Positions 1 through 11,000 are shown, counted from the first letter of the stretch. The stretch is DNA of 23,289 nucleotides from Diphasiastrum complanatum (GCA_029204225.1 CM055106.1:3466665-3489953); one strand, 5' to 3'. Notes: generated by a model not told the origin, from the sequence alone. Made by a program: numbers and translations.

Positions 1-862
1 TAAAGACCTAAATCGGAGAGGTTGTGTTTATAGTCATATATGCACAGGTTCCTCAACGGTGGTTGTGGGTGTACGAATGGATAATGAGGTGGTTGTTAGG
101 TACATGTTCATTTGTATGAAAATTTGTGTACCTGATTGGTTTAGAGAGAAAGATGTAATAGAGGGATTTTGAAACTCCAATATAAGTTTCAAGATGATTG
201 AATGTCATGTCGTGTACTAGTGACATCATGACATTGTCTATAATCTTTCAATATTGTTTTTCTTAGAGCTCTATGGTGATTGGTCAAAGGTGGGCACGTT
301 AACAATACTATGCATGTTGATGACATGATGTTAAGTTCCCATTTATTTGTATCTGGGGTAAAGAAGATTAGTACTCATTTTTTGAATCAGCTCATTGTCT
401 TATTGCGTTCAGAATGATGTTAGTGTGTATACTATGCTACTCTTATCGTTTTGTCCGATATCGCTCTCTTACAGATTTGTTTGAACTGTCTGACTTTTAT
501 TTTCGCAACTAACAGTCGTTAGACTTTGTGTTTGTCTACGTAATCAATTCTATCGATTCTAACGACTTCGAAGTTAGAATCAAGTAGAATCAGCCGAGTC
601 ATTCAACTCACCATTTTGATTCGAATATGATAGGCATAGTACATGCATCGAGGAAATTTCAATTCTGAATTTTCTCCCTACATTGTATTAAAGCTAATGG
701 TTATTTGATTCGTATTATCTAATTTCGTTTTTTTGATATCAAAAGCTTTCTTCAAAACGTAATTCTATCAATTGATTAATTGTTTTCTTGTTCTGATAAT
801 AGTACTAGATTTTATTCTTAAAGTCATTGAAAATTATCGCTATCACTTAGACTAAGTTTCAA
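1..862. other. AT-rich region upstream of copia gag, no gene recognised
   Basis: No open reading frame or RNA gene can be supported here. The position directly before a copia gag start suggests that part of it, especially about 400-860, could be the decayed 5' LTR and leader of that element. However, no TGGTATCAGAGC-type primer-binding site is visible and no matching second LTR is present in the window, so this is only inferred. Confidence 0.3.
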
Positions 863-1789
863 ATGGATTCTCAAAGTAAGGCTGGTCTCATAGTAGTTAA
901 GGTCGATGGATCCAACTACTATTTGTGAAAATCTAAGATGACAATTGTGCTAATGGTTAAGGAATTGCATGATGTTGTCACAAATGTCGAAGCCAACCCC
1001 GAGGCAGATGATGCAACAATTTCCCGATGGAAGCTAAAGGATGGCAGGGCTTCGTGCCATGTATTTGAAGCTCAAACATCGTCAGAAGTCTGGGATATCC
1101 TTGATGTGAGAGACTTAACTTCTTAAGTTACAACTTAGTTGAAGATTGTCTTCCCTCAGGATGGCCAATGGTGATTCGTTACATAATCACAATAATCAGT
1201 CCAAGAAACAGATGGTCGCTGTCGGATCATTCATAGATGATCAAGACACAATGATGACACTGGTATGGAGCTTGCAATTCGCATCAAAAACTAGGTGATG
1301 ATAATCACAACACACTTAGATCTAACTCTATGAAGAGTCATCGATATGTTGTTGAGGGAAGAAAATCGAAGAAATGGAGCTTCCAGTACCTCGAATACAA
1401 ACTTGCACACTCTTTGTGCAAACAGAAGCTCGAAGAAGCAGAAGAAAAAAAAGGTTTAAAACAACCCAAGTTGAATCAGAAGCCAACTTAGAGTCAAACG
1501 TAGTCATCGAACTCACATACAAAGAAGAAAATATTTTGTGCTCACGCATCAGTACCTAAGCACTTCTAAGTTGAAGTTGTTTCCATTGTAGCTTACATCC
1601 AGAATAGACTTTGACTTAGCCCTATAAGTTAAAACTCCTCATGAAGTATGGACATGATTTAAATTGTCAATGAAGAACTTCAGTGTTCAGATGCATCGCC
1701 TATGTGCAGATTCCGAAAGAGAAAGAAAGAAATTGGACTTCTAGAGTCTCAAATCCATACTCATTGGTTATGCTCTTTCGAATAGAACC
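863..1789 (+). pseudogene. Ty1/copia gag and integrase C-terminal remnant
   Basis: The reading starts with ATG at 863 and runs through a copia gag N-terminus: a K-V-D-G-S-N-Y-Y-L block, then a stop at 926-928 exactly where gag proteins normally have Trp. It continues as an open stretch (938-1126) with W-K-L-K-D-G-R-A and S-S-E-V-W-D-I-L-D, matching the W-K-x-K-D...A-K-E-A-W-D-x-L pattern of copia gag (UBN2-like). A later gag piece, L-L-R-E-E-N-R-R, lies near 1348-1372. From about 1640 several frames give T-P-H-E-V-W-T, F-R-C-I-A-Y-V-Q-I-P-K-E-R-K-K-L-D and I-L-I-G-Y, the signature of the copia integrase C-terminal region. The zinc knuckle, protease and integrase core are missing, so a large internal deletion is implied. 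The sequence ends abruptly at 1789, where a gypsy LTR begins. Non-functional. Confidence 0.75.
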
Positions 1790-2204
1790 TGTTAGGAAGT
1801 AATGTTTATTTGGTACCCCTTAGTGTGAAATTGGCCATGCATGCATGCTATTTTAGGGGCCAAAATTATTTAGTAAGTCATATTATAGGGCCATTACTAT
1901 TTATAGTCATTCATTTTTCATGCATGACTACTACTAGATTAGGACTTGTTTTATTACTTAGAAATACATCTTGTGCTTTTATCCAATATAGGTAGTAATA
2001 GTAGCAATTAGCTTTTTGTCCTTTGCCAATAGCTTTATGCTCACCGGCCTGTGGTGACTTTTATAAGTAAATTGTAAATAAACTGTAATTAGTTGGCATT
2101 GGACCTTAGAGAGTTGTGTTTAGCTTTGGCATGGGGTGTTGGGTCATTTATTAGGAGTGGCTGGATTGACCTTCTAAAAAGTAGGAGAATTGACTAGTCT
2201 ACAA

Positions 2205-2334
2205 GACATGTATCATATGCTTACTACGACACTTGGTCTAGTGAGTGAGTGACACATGTTAGGGTTGACCGGTCAAACATGACACGTGTCACATGCTCAC
2301 TGGAACACTTGGTCTAGTGTATGAGTGACACATG
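2205..2334 (+). promoter_or_regulatory. 76-bp tandem repeat with W-box and G-box palindromes in LTR U3
   Basis: A 76-bp unit starting at 2205 is repeated from 2281. The best-conserved parts are 2229-2258 and 2305-2334, which match at 28 of 30 bases around CTTGGTCTAGTG. Between them lie two perfect 12-bp palindromes: TTGACCGGTCAA (2265-2276), which holds two inverted TTGACC W-box-type cores, and TGACACGTGTCA (2280-2291), which contains a CACGTG G-box. Duplicated U3 blocks carrying such motifs act as enhancers in characterised stress-responsive plant LTRs; that role is inferred here. Confidence 0.5.
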
Positions 2335-2792
2335 GCAGCCTATTCACTTGCCTATGTGTAAGGATATTGCTAGTGGCAAGTGTCGACTGTGCATGGAATT
2401 GGCCATGTGTCAACGTTAGGAGAAAGAGCATCGACAAGACTGGAACTTCAACTGAGAGAGGAACTACAGAAATACCTAGAAGCAAAATGGAGGATACAGA
2501 CCTCCCAGAAGTTAGAATCTGCCCAGAAACTAAAAGTGAAACCATCCATGGCAGATGCAACAAAAGAAAGAAACACGAGACACGAGAAAGCACTCAGGCA
2601 TGCAAGCTGTGAAGCTGCTGGGGACTCTCCCATTTTGAGAATGTCAACCACTTGCAACAGTAAGACATTCTGGTTACATTGCGGCAGATTGCGAAAGTAG
2701 TTTTTTTGATAAAGACTGGCAGTAATAAGCACTTGGTTTTACGCAAGCGAACGAGGATCTACGCTTTTCCAAGTGATGATTGAAGCGGAACG

Positions 2793-2939
2793 AATATGCT
2801 TGAGGATTGTGCATAAGTGAGCCTAGAGAGAGGCATTCCTGTCTGCAGCAATGCGGAAGATGCCAATGCGGAAGTGGAACGATATCATTCAATATGCTTG
2901 AGGATTGTGCATAAGTGAGCCTAGAGAGAGGCATTCCTG
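2793..2939 (+). repeat. Perfect 49-bp direct repeat inside the gypsy LTR
   Basis: Positions 2793-2841 and 2891-2939 are identical over 49 bases, 98 bp apart. Similar sequence continues on both sides (a GGAACG block before, TCTGCAGCAA after, separated in the second copy by a 9-base insertion), so this is a ~98-bp tandem duplication with two copies. Its perfect identity contrasts with the heavily mutated internal region of the same element. Confidence 0.85.
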
Positions 2940-3111
2940 ATCATAATCTCTGCAGCAAAGGTTGGGAGGAGAAAAGGCAGTCAGCTCCACCATGTTTAGT
3001 GTACTCTGATGTTTGTACATGCAAGAAAATCGATAGGGATCGACATTGCGGATTGTTGCACACGAGATAAGCTAGGTTCTAAGTTAAGTTTCAGATGTGG
3101 AGTCTGACATT

Positions 3112-3123
3112 TGGTATCAGAGC
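3112..3123 (+). other. Primer-binding site for initiator tRNA-Met (gypsy)
   Basis: TGGTATCAGAGC matches the 3' end complement of plant initiator tRNA-Met and lies two bases after the LTR's terminal CA. It fixes the 3' boundary of the LTR and shows that the element reads left to right. Confidence 0.85.
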
Positions 3124-3124
3124 A

Positions 3125-4149
3125 AAGGTTCTTGAGAAGAAGGCTGCCAAATTATTGCAGAATGAAGCCCACAAGACCAGCGCTTATTGAAGGACATAGA
3201 AGACTCGAAATTTATCACAAATTGGAGTTAGATATAGACTGTAGGCAGCCCTGCACTATAGAAGGGGTTTGGACATTAATCAAGTTGGAAAATATGATGA
3301 TTTGAGTCCCAAAAATCTAGTTTGAAGGCTGCAGGACCAGTGTTGACAGCTGGGAGCAAAGAGGCTTTTGATCTTGACCTCAAATTGTCGTCGAAATCAC
3401 TCTAGTAACCCGTGATTGGCTGTGTACTGTTGTGGCATGGTGCAAGGATACTTGATTTCTGTGAATTTGATGGATTTGCGAGGAAAATAAGGGCTATTGA
3501 AGGCTGTTCTAGCCAAGACAGACCTGGTGCATGCTTTAGAACAGAGTTTTGTGAGCGAAAAACACTTGATTACTCTCATTTTAGACCTCAATTTGGATTG
3601 GCAGATTTGGAAAGCCATAATTATGGATCCACAGGAGGGTCTAGCACCAGATTAACCTGGGTTGAAGAAGTGGCAGCTAAGATGGATGCTATGGAGGCCA
3701 CATTTTAACAAATCTTTGAATAGTTGAAGACATCATGATCCTCACAGAAACTGAAAGTGGTATGATTGTTCAAGTGTTTCATTTTGTGGAGGGCTTGCAT
3801 GGAAGTCTCAAAACCTTTCGTTGTAAAAATGCAGACTTGTACTCTCCAAGGAGCAGTTCAAATAGAACTGTGTTTGAAACACGGTAATAAGGTTTAGGCG
3901 GATTTTTGGGTCTTGGGATTTTAGAGGCTCAAAAGGTTTAAGAGTCAATTTTTGCAAAGGCAAGTTTCAAGTGACTTGAAAGGAGGAGCAGGGGTTTTCG
4001 AGGACAAAAGATTGTATGGGCGGTCTAGTGTCCAAAGGGTCAGCGTCCTTCAGTGCGACAAGTAGCTGTAGCTTCTAGGGACAACAATTGTATGGGCAAT
4101 CCGATTACGGTGTCCCTATTTTATCAAAGTTGTTTAAAAAATGGAAATC
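3125..4149 (+). pseudogene. Gypsy gag remnant and degenerate leader
   Basis: This stretch lies between the PBS and the RT remnant of the same element. The clearest coding trace is at about 3627-3705: Y-G-S-T-G-G-S-S-T-R-L-T-W-V-E-E-V followed by A-A-K-M-D-A-M-E-A, a hydrophilic segment of the type found near the start of gypsy gag polyproteins. Several stops and frame changes surround it. No zinc knuckle or protease active-site motif is visible, so the gag C-terminus, protease and RT N-terminus appear deleted. The assignment rests mainly on position. Confidence 0.4.
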
Positions 4150-5060
4150 ATTAACTTTGAGTTCGTGAAGTGCATGTGCATAAGACTGCCTTCAAAACTT
4201 GTTTCAATCATTGTAATATTTTGTTTATGGCTTTGATTGACTAATGTCCCAACAACATGTATGATGTTGATGAACGATGTACTCAAACCGTTTATGGATG
4301 ACGTTTTGGTTTACAGTTGTAGTGACGTGTTGCATATAACTCACCTCAATCCCAAGGGATAAAATAGTTAATAATAAATGATAATAAAAGATAGCGTATT
4401 TGGGTGTTATCGTGTGTTGAAGGCATAAGACCAAATCCAAGGAAAGTTGTTCTCCTTCCATGGCCTGTACCTACAGGCTTGACGGTATTGAGAGGCTCTC
4501 TTGGATTGTTTGGGTTTTATTGCAAGGTGTGAAGGGTTGTTCACACATGGCTGCACCTTTGACTGATATGCTATAGAATAATAAGTGGACGGAAGTTCAA
4601 CAACGAAGTTTCAATGCTTTGAAACAATTTGTGGCTGACTTTGTCACATTAAAGATAGTAGACCCTCAGCAACCATTTGTCATAATAACGAATGCGAGTA
4701 ATGGCGTCGTTAGGACAATTCTAATGCAAGAGGATAGGCCAGTGGCCTTTGTGAAAGCTCAACCCTACTTAGAAGAGTTGTATGCCATTGTCCATGCCTT
4801 GAAAGTATGGAGGCACTATTTGTGTGGTGCGGGCTTGTATACGCCGACCATGTCATTTTTATGTATTTTTGCAATTAGCCAGGTGGGCTGAATTGATGCA
4901 GAAATTTCACATTAAAATTTGGTACAAGAAAGGTATTAAAAATCGTGTGCCTAGTGCATTATCTCATATATTGTATCAGATCTCTTTTGTGGCCATAGAG
5001 AATGACCTAATTGCTGAGATCAGATAGATTCAACGAGAGGATCCTTGTTGTTTATTGTAA
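4150..5060 (+). pseudogene. Ty3/gypsy reverse transcriptase-RNase H remnant
   Basis: Around 4170-4330 shifting frames give H-K-T-A-F-K-T, then L-M-N-D-V-L-K-P-F-M-D-D-V-L-V-Y-S. In gypsy RTs the M-N-x-x-L-x-P-F segment is followed by a separate Y-x-D-D box; here the two appear collapsed together, so the catalytic box is damaged. Next come the connection and RNase H entry: C-T-Y-R-L, then H-M-A-A-P-L-T-D-M-L (about 4546-4575), W-T-E-V-Q-Q-R-S-F-N-A-L-K-Q, V-D-P-Q-Q-P-F-V-I, R-P-V-A-F-V-K, and L-K-V-W-R-H-Y-L (near 4798-4824). A frameshift leads to A-R-W-A-E-L-M-Q-K-F (about 4874-4903) and N-D-L-I-A-E-I-R (to 5026). The integrase is absent. Not functional. Confidence 0.82.
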
Positions 5061-5329
5061 GGAGGTTGTGAGAGAGGTAAATCTTGGCCAAGTAAAGTCT
5101 CAGAAGGAGAGCTCTGATCTCTTTGCTCACACTTGCTTGAAGTAATGGTCATAAGTTCGTGGGAGCTCTCATCAATGGTATGGATCGGGCTACACCGAGA
5201 GACGTGGGCTGTAGGATTGGAAGCCACCGATGGATGGGCTTTGAAAGGGCCCAAGGGCCATTGAAGAAAAAAATGGCCATTCAATTTCATTAAAAATTTT
5301 CAAATAAAATGTTGGAAGGGACTCGAAGG
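5061..5329. other. No gene recognised between the gypsy remnant and an LTR fragment
   Basis: After the last gypsy-like residues near 5060, no family resemblance was found. The stretch joins a decayed + strand gypsy to a truncated minus-strand LTR at 5330, so at least one deletion or recombination junction lies in it. Confidence 0.4.
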
Positions 5330-5381
5330 CCAAGACTAGGAGTATACAGAATCCTACTTACTTGCCACCATGGACATAACA
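5330..5381 (-). repeat. First ~52 bp of a minus-strand LTR (truncated 3' LTR)
   Basis: Read on the minus strand it begins TGTTATGTCCATGG at 5381 and matches the start of the LTR at 12737-13256 (the 13208-13256 part) over its whole length, apart from three substitutions and three missing bases. Similarity stops at 5330. A polypurine tract sits directly before its first base, so it is best read as the start of a 3' LTR whose remainder has been lost. Confidence 0.65.
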
Positions 5382-5394
5382 TTCTTCCTTCCTT
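5382..5394 (-). other. Polypurine tract
   Basis: On the minus strand this reads AAGGAAGGAAGAA and abuts the TG of the LTR fragment. That is the arrangement that primes plus-strand synthesis at the 3' LTR of LTR retrotransposons. The tract and LTR start together suggest that the sequence to the right (higher coordinates) is the internal region of the same element. Confidence 0.6.
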
Positions 5395-6610
5395 AAACTG
5401 CTTCTATCCTTAGAAGCTCTCTAAGCAGGAAAGAATAACGAGAACAATTATTTTTAATTTTAAATATCAACCTAGAAAATCAGTATACTTAGTCTAACTT
5501 TCACATCAAACAAGTACTCAGAGATAATCTCTGCACTGGAATACAATTCAGGTTTCAAAAGTACACTAAGCGATAAATTTTCCATTTGGATTACATTCAC
5601 CACAAGTTAGTAACATCACCTTCATGTAAATCACTTACACGAAATACTGGGTGAAATTACCTAACTTAAGAGATTAAAGTTAAAGAAATAATAAAATAAT
5701 GATAATTACAGTTTGAAATTATCCACAACTCTGACAGATAATTCATAAGCTTTCAAGTACAAATATTCTTAGAATCCAAATTCATTTAATTAGAATCTCT
5801 AGGAGAGTCATTAAGATATAGAATGATTAAAACTCAACTCTGAGTATCCCAAATACTCTTTTGAGTTAAATGCTCCTGTTTCTAACACCAAATACAAGAA
5901 AATAACATTCATTCATCTTAATAGACTTGTCTGTCTCCTATGATAAATAGGGGTCCAATAAAATGAAGAACTATACTCAAGCATCTGCAGACCATAAATT
6001 GTAGTAGAATAACATCCACTAGATAAATTAAATTCTCCACAAATAAAATACTTATCTTGTGAGAATGTTTGTGAGATCCATAGATCCTCAAATAAAATAC
6101 TGGAGTAGAGAGATTCAAAACACTAATTCGAATTCTTACTCAAATAATAAATTATCACACTTAAGAATCACACCATTTCTTATAATCCTCTGACAATAAT
6201 TAAGAAAATACTGGATTTAGGAATACGTTCAAAACATGATTCTTTAACTGAAGTGCAAGATTCACATTTTATAAACAACTGGTAATTAAAGTCTGAGCGC
6301 ATACCAAAATGACAATCATCTTCAAGTACAAAAAACTTTAGATTACAATCCAGAATCACATATAGATACCCAAAGTCTTGCTAAAAATCAATTCAATTAT
6401 TATTCTTGGATTTGACAAAATTTTACAGCAAAATAAATCCCAATCAATCCTAAAAGTGATGGAGGATGCACAAATAAAAGATCTAGATCCAAACTATGAG
6501 CTAGAATCAAGACTAGTTACCAAAACTAGCAAATTTGGCATTTAACTCCACATGAGGCACATAGATTTGATCAAATGAACCAAAGTAAAGTACAACAAGC
6601 TTCTCAAACT
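5395..6610 (-). mobile_element. Non-coding internal region of a LARD-like element, 3' part
   Basis: About 1.2 kb of AT-rich sequence without a supportable reading frame or retroviral motif on either strand. It is assigned to the minus-strand element bounded by the LTR at 12737-13256 and the polypurine tract at 5382-5394. This is inferred from matching LTR starts, not from homology of the interior. Confidence 0.4.
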
Positions 6611-7099
6611 TTTAAAAAGGTTTAGTACCTTCCAAACCAAGCAATTAATGAATAAGAACACTCACATCCAATAGCTCGAACTCGCCACCAAAAGACAATG
6701 ATGATAGAAGTGGAAAAACTCGATTTTTCTTGATAGTTTGATGGAGATCCCATCATGTATTTATACATTTCAAGCTAGGATCTAAGCATATTAGGGCACC
6801 TCTGAACTTATCCCTAACATCTACTCTAATAGGTCATTGGATCCACCCTACTTGGGGTCAAAATCTCGAGATCCAAAAACAATGAAAAATGTGCTATTTT
6901 TAGATCCTAGAATTTCTCTAGCCTATCCAAACACATTTTTGCCTTATTTCAAAGATGCTATCAGAATGTAATATGAGGAATGAACGTATTGGAAAGCATC
7001 CTATGTGATTTGGCACGTGTGGCATCTATTTACATGGCCACCTTGTCAAGTACAATGCATGTGACAAAAAAATGGTCAAGCTAGAATTGTGAAATTTCA
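6611..7099 (-). repeat. 3' LTR of a miniature copia element
   Basis: This copy aligns along its full length with 7572-8070 in the same orientation. A hand count gives about 30 substitutions (roughly 6%) and one ~11-bp indel near 6829, where the other copy carries extra bases. On the minus strand it starts TGAAATTTCAC at 7099. The outer end at 6611 reads ...TTTTTAAA instead of the TTTTTACA seen in the partner. Just upstream on the minus strand (7103-7110) is GTGAGGAG, a short purine-rich tract. Confidence 0.85.
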
Positions 7100-7113
7100 A
7101 TACTCCTCACAAT

Positions 7114-7571
7114 CTAACTAGATGATAACATAGCTTTACTAATTAAGCCAAGGGCTGATCTAAGCTTCAAAAAGGCATTCTTTTGAAGAGGCTTTGTCAA
7201 TATATCAGCTATACATTTTTCACTTGAAACATGCTCCAATGAGACCTCCTTAGCTTGGACCTTTTCTCTTACAATGTGGTGAGCAATTTCTATGTGTTTG
7301 CTCCTTGCATGGTAGATTGGATTGGATGCTAGGTGTTGGGCTGAGATGTTGTCATTGTAGATGAGTGGAATGACACCTGATCTGATCACTTTGAGCTCCT
7401 CAAGCAACCTCTTGATCCGTAGTACTTCCTTGGTTGTGGTTGTTAGAGCCTTGTACTTGACCTCGATTGATGAAGGAGATATTGTTTCTGGCTTCTTTGA
7501 TAGCCAAGAAACCACACCCTCTCCAACGTAAGTTGCAAAGGCACTTGTTGACTTTCTATCCTTCTTGTACC
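7114..7571 (-). pseudogene. Ty1/copia RNase H fragment fused to LTR
   Basis: An open frame enters from the LTR and becomes copia RNase H at K-K-D-R-K-S-T-S. It continues through V-V-S-W-L-S-K-K-P, S-S-I-E-V-K-Y-K-A-L (catalytic Glu kept), R-L-L-E-E-L, I-Y-N-D-N-I-S-A (catalytic Asp kept), H-A-R-S-K-H-I-E-I-A-H-H and A-D-I-L-T-K-P-L-Q, to a normal-looking C-terminus ending S-K-A-M-L-S-S-S and a stop at 7114. That end lies only ~15 bp from the 3' LTR, as in intact copia elements. The first RNase H Asp (in the Y-S-D-x-D-x-A-G block) and all of gag, protease, integrase and RT are missing. The ~150 residues are almost undamaged, in contrast to most other fragments here. Confidence 0.9.
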
Positions 7572-8070
7572 TGTAAAAAGGTTCAGTACCTTCCAAACCA
7601 AGCAATTAATGCATAAGAACACTCACATCCAATAGCTAGAACTTGCCACCAAAAGACAATGATGATAGAAGTGGAAAAACTCAAATTTTCTTGATAATTT
7701 GATGGAGATCCCATAGTGTATTTATACATTTCAAGCTCGGATCCGAGCATATTAGGGCACCTCTGAACTTATCATACCCTAACTCTAACATCTACCCTAA
7801 TAGTTCATTGGATCCACCCTAATTGGGGTCAAGATCTCGAGATCCAAAAACAATGAAAAGCATGCTAATTTTAGATCCTATAATTTCTCTAGCCTATCCA
7901 AACACATTTTTGCCTTATCTCAAAGATGCTATCACAATGTAATATGAGGAATGAACTTATTGGAAAGCATCCTATGTGATTTGGCACGTGTGGCATCTAT
8001 TTACATGGCCATCTTGCCAAGTAAAATGCATGTGACCAAAAAATGGTCAAGCTAGAATTGTGAAATTCCA
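7572..8070 (-). repeat. 5' LTR of the miniature copia element
   Basis: It pairs with 6611-7099. On the minus strand it begins TGGAATTTCAC at 8070 and ends TTTTTACA at 7572, giving TG...CA ends. A TATA box (TATAAATA on the minus strand) lies at 7719-7726, about 150 bp from the LTR end. Instead of TGGTATCAGAGC the LTR is followed by GGTACAAGAAGG, which already encodes RNase H. The primer-binding site is therefore deleted except perhaps for a shared GGTA. Confidence 0.87.
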
Positions 8071-11000
8071 ATAGGATTCATTATGATTCGTTATCCATTG
8101 GAGCTCTCTGGGATACAATCACTAATGAGCTGAGTCTATTCCTTAACTGAGGAATACTCTATCCCAAGAATACTATATATCCAATGCACATAATGTCAAC
8201 TGATGAACCCAAATGATTCACTAATCATGAGTCTTACAAACAATATAATTCAAAAACCATCAGTTCCCGGTGAATCCACATCACATTGATCGTTTTACCA
8301 ATTAACTTCATCCTGGAGTAATCAACTACTCAAATTAATTGCCAATGATTCAGAAATCTCAAATGTCTAGGTGAAGAATTCAATTATACTAGTATGACAC
8401 CACATTTAGATTCTTACCCAAATCATTTATAAGTTAATCCATAAATCTTCCATACAAAGATTTGTTAACTTTGCAAGTATCTGTCAAAACAATACTTGAT
8501 CATATGTTCATGTTCACCGACTAGGTTAAGTGCACCAGATAACCTTAGTAACTAGGATTACACAGTAGATTCATACAAGATTAATCATGCAACTAGAATA
8601 ATGTACTATGACCCAATACATAAACACATTCTTATCTAGCAGATTCCTCCAGAACCCACATATGTTACTCACATATCTCATTGAGATCTTTTAACTCAGC
8701 TACAAATATTTTCTATTTCTCATAAGTAAATAACATATCCGAAAAATCTCTGAGACGAATTCACTCTCAGTAGTTTTCCAATTTTCTTTTAGTAGCATAA
8801 TTTCTTCCACTCAAACAACCCCTCTCTGATCCTACTAAAACTAAGATTAGGTTGTTCCAATACAAAACTCTCAGACTTAAATTCTGATCAAACTTACTTC
8901 TATTCCAATAAAAATGGAATTAGTAACCTTTGACCTTTTAGTGTACTACTTTCAAATTCCAAACTTGTTCTATTTCCAGATTGTCCACACAATCCCTAGA
9001 GAATTTCTCTTATTCAAAAAGTTTCAATTAGATATCTTACTCTGAATCTATCTGAAATTCCTTTCAGATCCAATCTCATTTCTATACTCTAGCTGGTTCT
9101 CTTCTGAAAGCCATGCAACCAACAAATTTCCCAATAGAATTTTATCCCATCACTTCACCCCTCCTTTTAAAGAAATTATAAATTTCAATATTAGTTAACT
9201 GGAAAGATGATATATGAAAATATCCAAATCCAAGAAAATTCAGTATTAAGTGCTTCCACTCAAATATTTTCAATATGAGTGATAGAAGCTACTATTCCAT
9301 CGAAATCCATTTATGCACCAAAGATATCCCAAGTTTAAGAAATTGAAACATTTAATTTTAGAATTTATCTGAATTCCAAGTCTACTCCCACAAGTAGTAA
9401 TTTATATGACATAACAGTCTTTCAGAAAAATAACTTCATGCTGGAAAGAATTATATAAAAAATTTGATATCTTATAAGAAATTATTAAAAAGTAAAGGAT
9501 TAATTAAGAAAGCGAGAAATAGATTTGAGGGCCTTTGATTTTGTAAATAATGAGATACCACATTGGGATCTAAATTAAACCTCAAAATTTTTCAAAATAC
9601 CACACATTTGATCGAATGGTTTTCTTTTTTCCCATATCGCGACTAGTTACTAAAATACACCATTGATCATTAGATCTTTACAGTCCTAGAATTTCCTTTC
9701 CAAAATTACTGATGTCCCATAACTTTCAGAAAACCCTTAACCGCCTTATTTGATATTCTAGAGATCCACTGATCATCTAGTTGTCCTATAATCACTATAA
9801 CATATTATCTCTTGTTTCCAAAACACTGGAGAATCCATTTATTTGGATGACTGGCATGCCTATCAGATGGATACCACAAATCCACATCTAATTATGTGAC
9901 TTAAACAAAAGAATTAACATGGTTCTACATTACATTCTGATCTTTTCTAGTTAATGAATAAGCTTCAAATCCCCTACTGATGCATCAAATCTAGGGATAA
10001 GCTTCTGTCAACTAACAGATCCAATGTAATCCACATATTAGATTCCACTTCTAACATCACAATTAACATCCAAAACTGCGGATAACTCAATGGTTACAAA
10101 GATATCAGTGACGAATTCAACTGAATGAATTCTACCCATGAAATTAATAACCAGTATTAAGCAATTATTTACAGGTTTTACCGAAATCCTAACTGTGAAA
10201 TACATTTCCCGATCACACTTACTACCTCTGATGTCCACCTTTTTTCCCTCCTCAGAATTTTCAATCCCCTGAAAATCTATTTCAGCTAAGATACCGAGAA
10301 GATTTAATGACATTAGTGAATGTTTAAATGTTTATTAATTACTGTAGGAAAAAGTCTAAAACGATTTCATTTCTGTCCTACACCTAGGCTGAATATCTTA
10401 TATACCAAAAATCATTTACTATTATGCGAAACAGTACTAGTCTGATCTTTTAAATATAATTCACCATAGGATTTTACTGGAAATGAAATCAGTTATGTAA
10501 TTCCTATTATTACAAATTTTCAACTGTTTTTCCTTTTTATTGACTAGTTTGGCATTACTCCGTTAATATTGACAAAACCTATCCAAATATAGAATATGAA
10601 ATAATATGAATGGAAATTCCACCAATAGGACTTCGGTAATTCTTGAACCGTGCCCTGTCAGATTTATTGTCTAGATAAAGAATACTATTGCCACTCATTC
10701 AATCTGGTCATTTCATATTGTTTGACAATTTTAATCAAATTTAAAGAGTATCTTGCACAAACGTTCACTTCACAGATTTCTAACGATCAACATCGATTAG
10801 AAAACTATCAGACAAGTAACTGATTTCAAAATTTTAATCAAATTGAATTTCAACAGAAAAGAAAAAAATTCAAATTTTTAACTTTCAACTGGGAGTTCCC
10901 AACTCCAAAAGTTAAAAAAATGACAGCACAGTAAAAACTGTCGGCAATTCATTGCGGGTTTACCTTATCTATCACTGAGAAATAATTTAGACTTAGTAAA

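Larger units (their letters stand above)
1790..3109 (+). repeat. 5' LTR of a Ty3/gypsy element
   Basis: The start TGTTAG (1790) and end CTGACA (to 3109) form a near-perfect terminal inverted repeat of the TG...CA type, and a primer-binding site follows two bases later at 3112. The ~1320-bp length fits plant gypsy LTRs. The LTR interrupts copia integrase sequence, and the 5 bp before it (GAACC, 1785-1789) would be the target-site duplication. No 3' LTR partner lies in the window, so neither boundary could be confirmed by LTR pairing. Internal tandem repeats are listed separately. Confidence 0.72.

Noticed and set aside
1-480. Possible LTR of the first copia element
   Set aside because: No pairing copy, terminal repeat or primer-binding site could be identified, so no boundaries are given.
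2793-2939. CRISPR-like pattern: a 49-bp repeat, a ~49-bp gap, then the repeat again
   Set aside because: Only two copies, inside a plant LTR, with the gap itself partly homologous to the repeat flanks. It is a tandem duplication.
5106-5125. GAGAGCTCTGATCTCTTTGCTC as a possible reverse-strand primer-binding site
   Set aside because: It matches only GCTCTGAT of GCTCTGATACCA, and no LTR end adjoins it.
10038-10313. Minus-strand open frame of 91 codons
   Set aside because: No motif of a known family, located in AT-rich sequence full of stops, no splice or promoter support. Its orientation fits the LARD-like element, but that alone is not evidence of coding.
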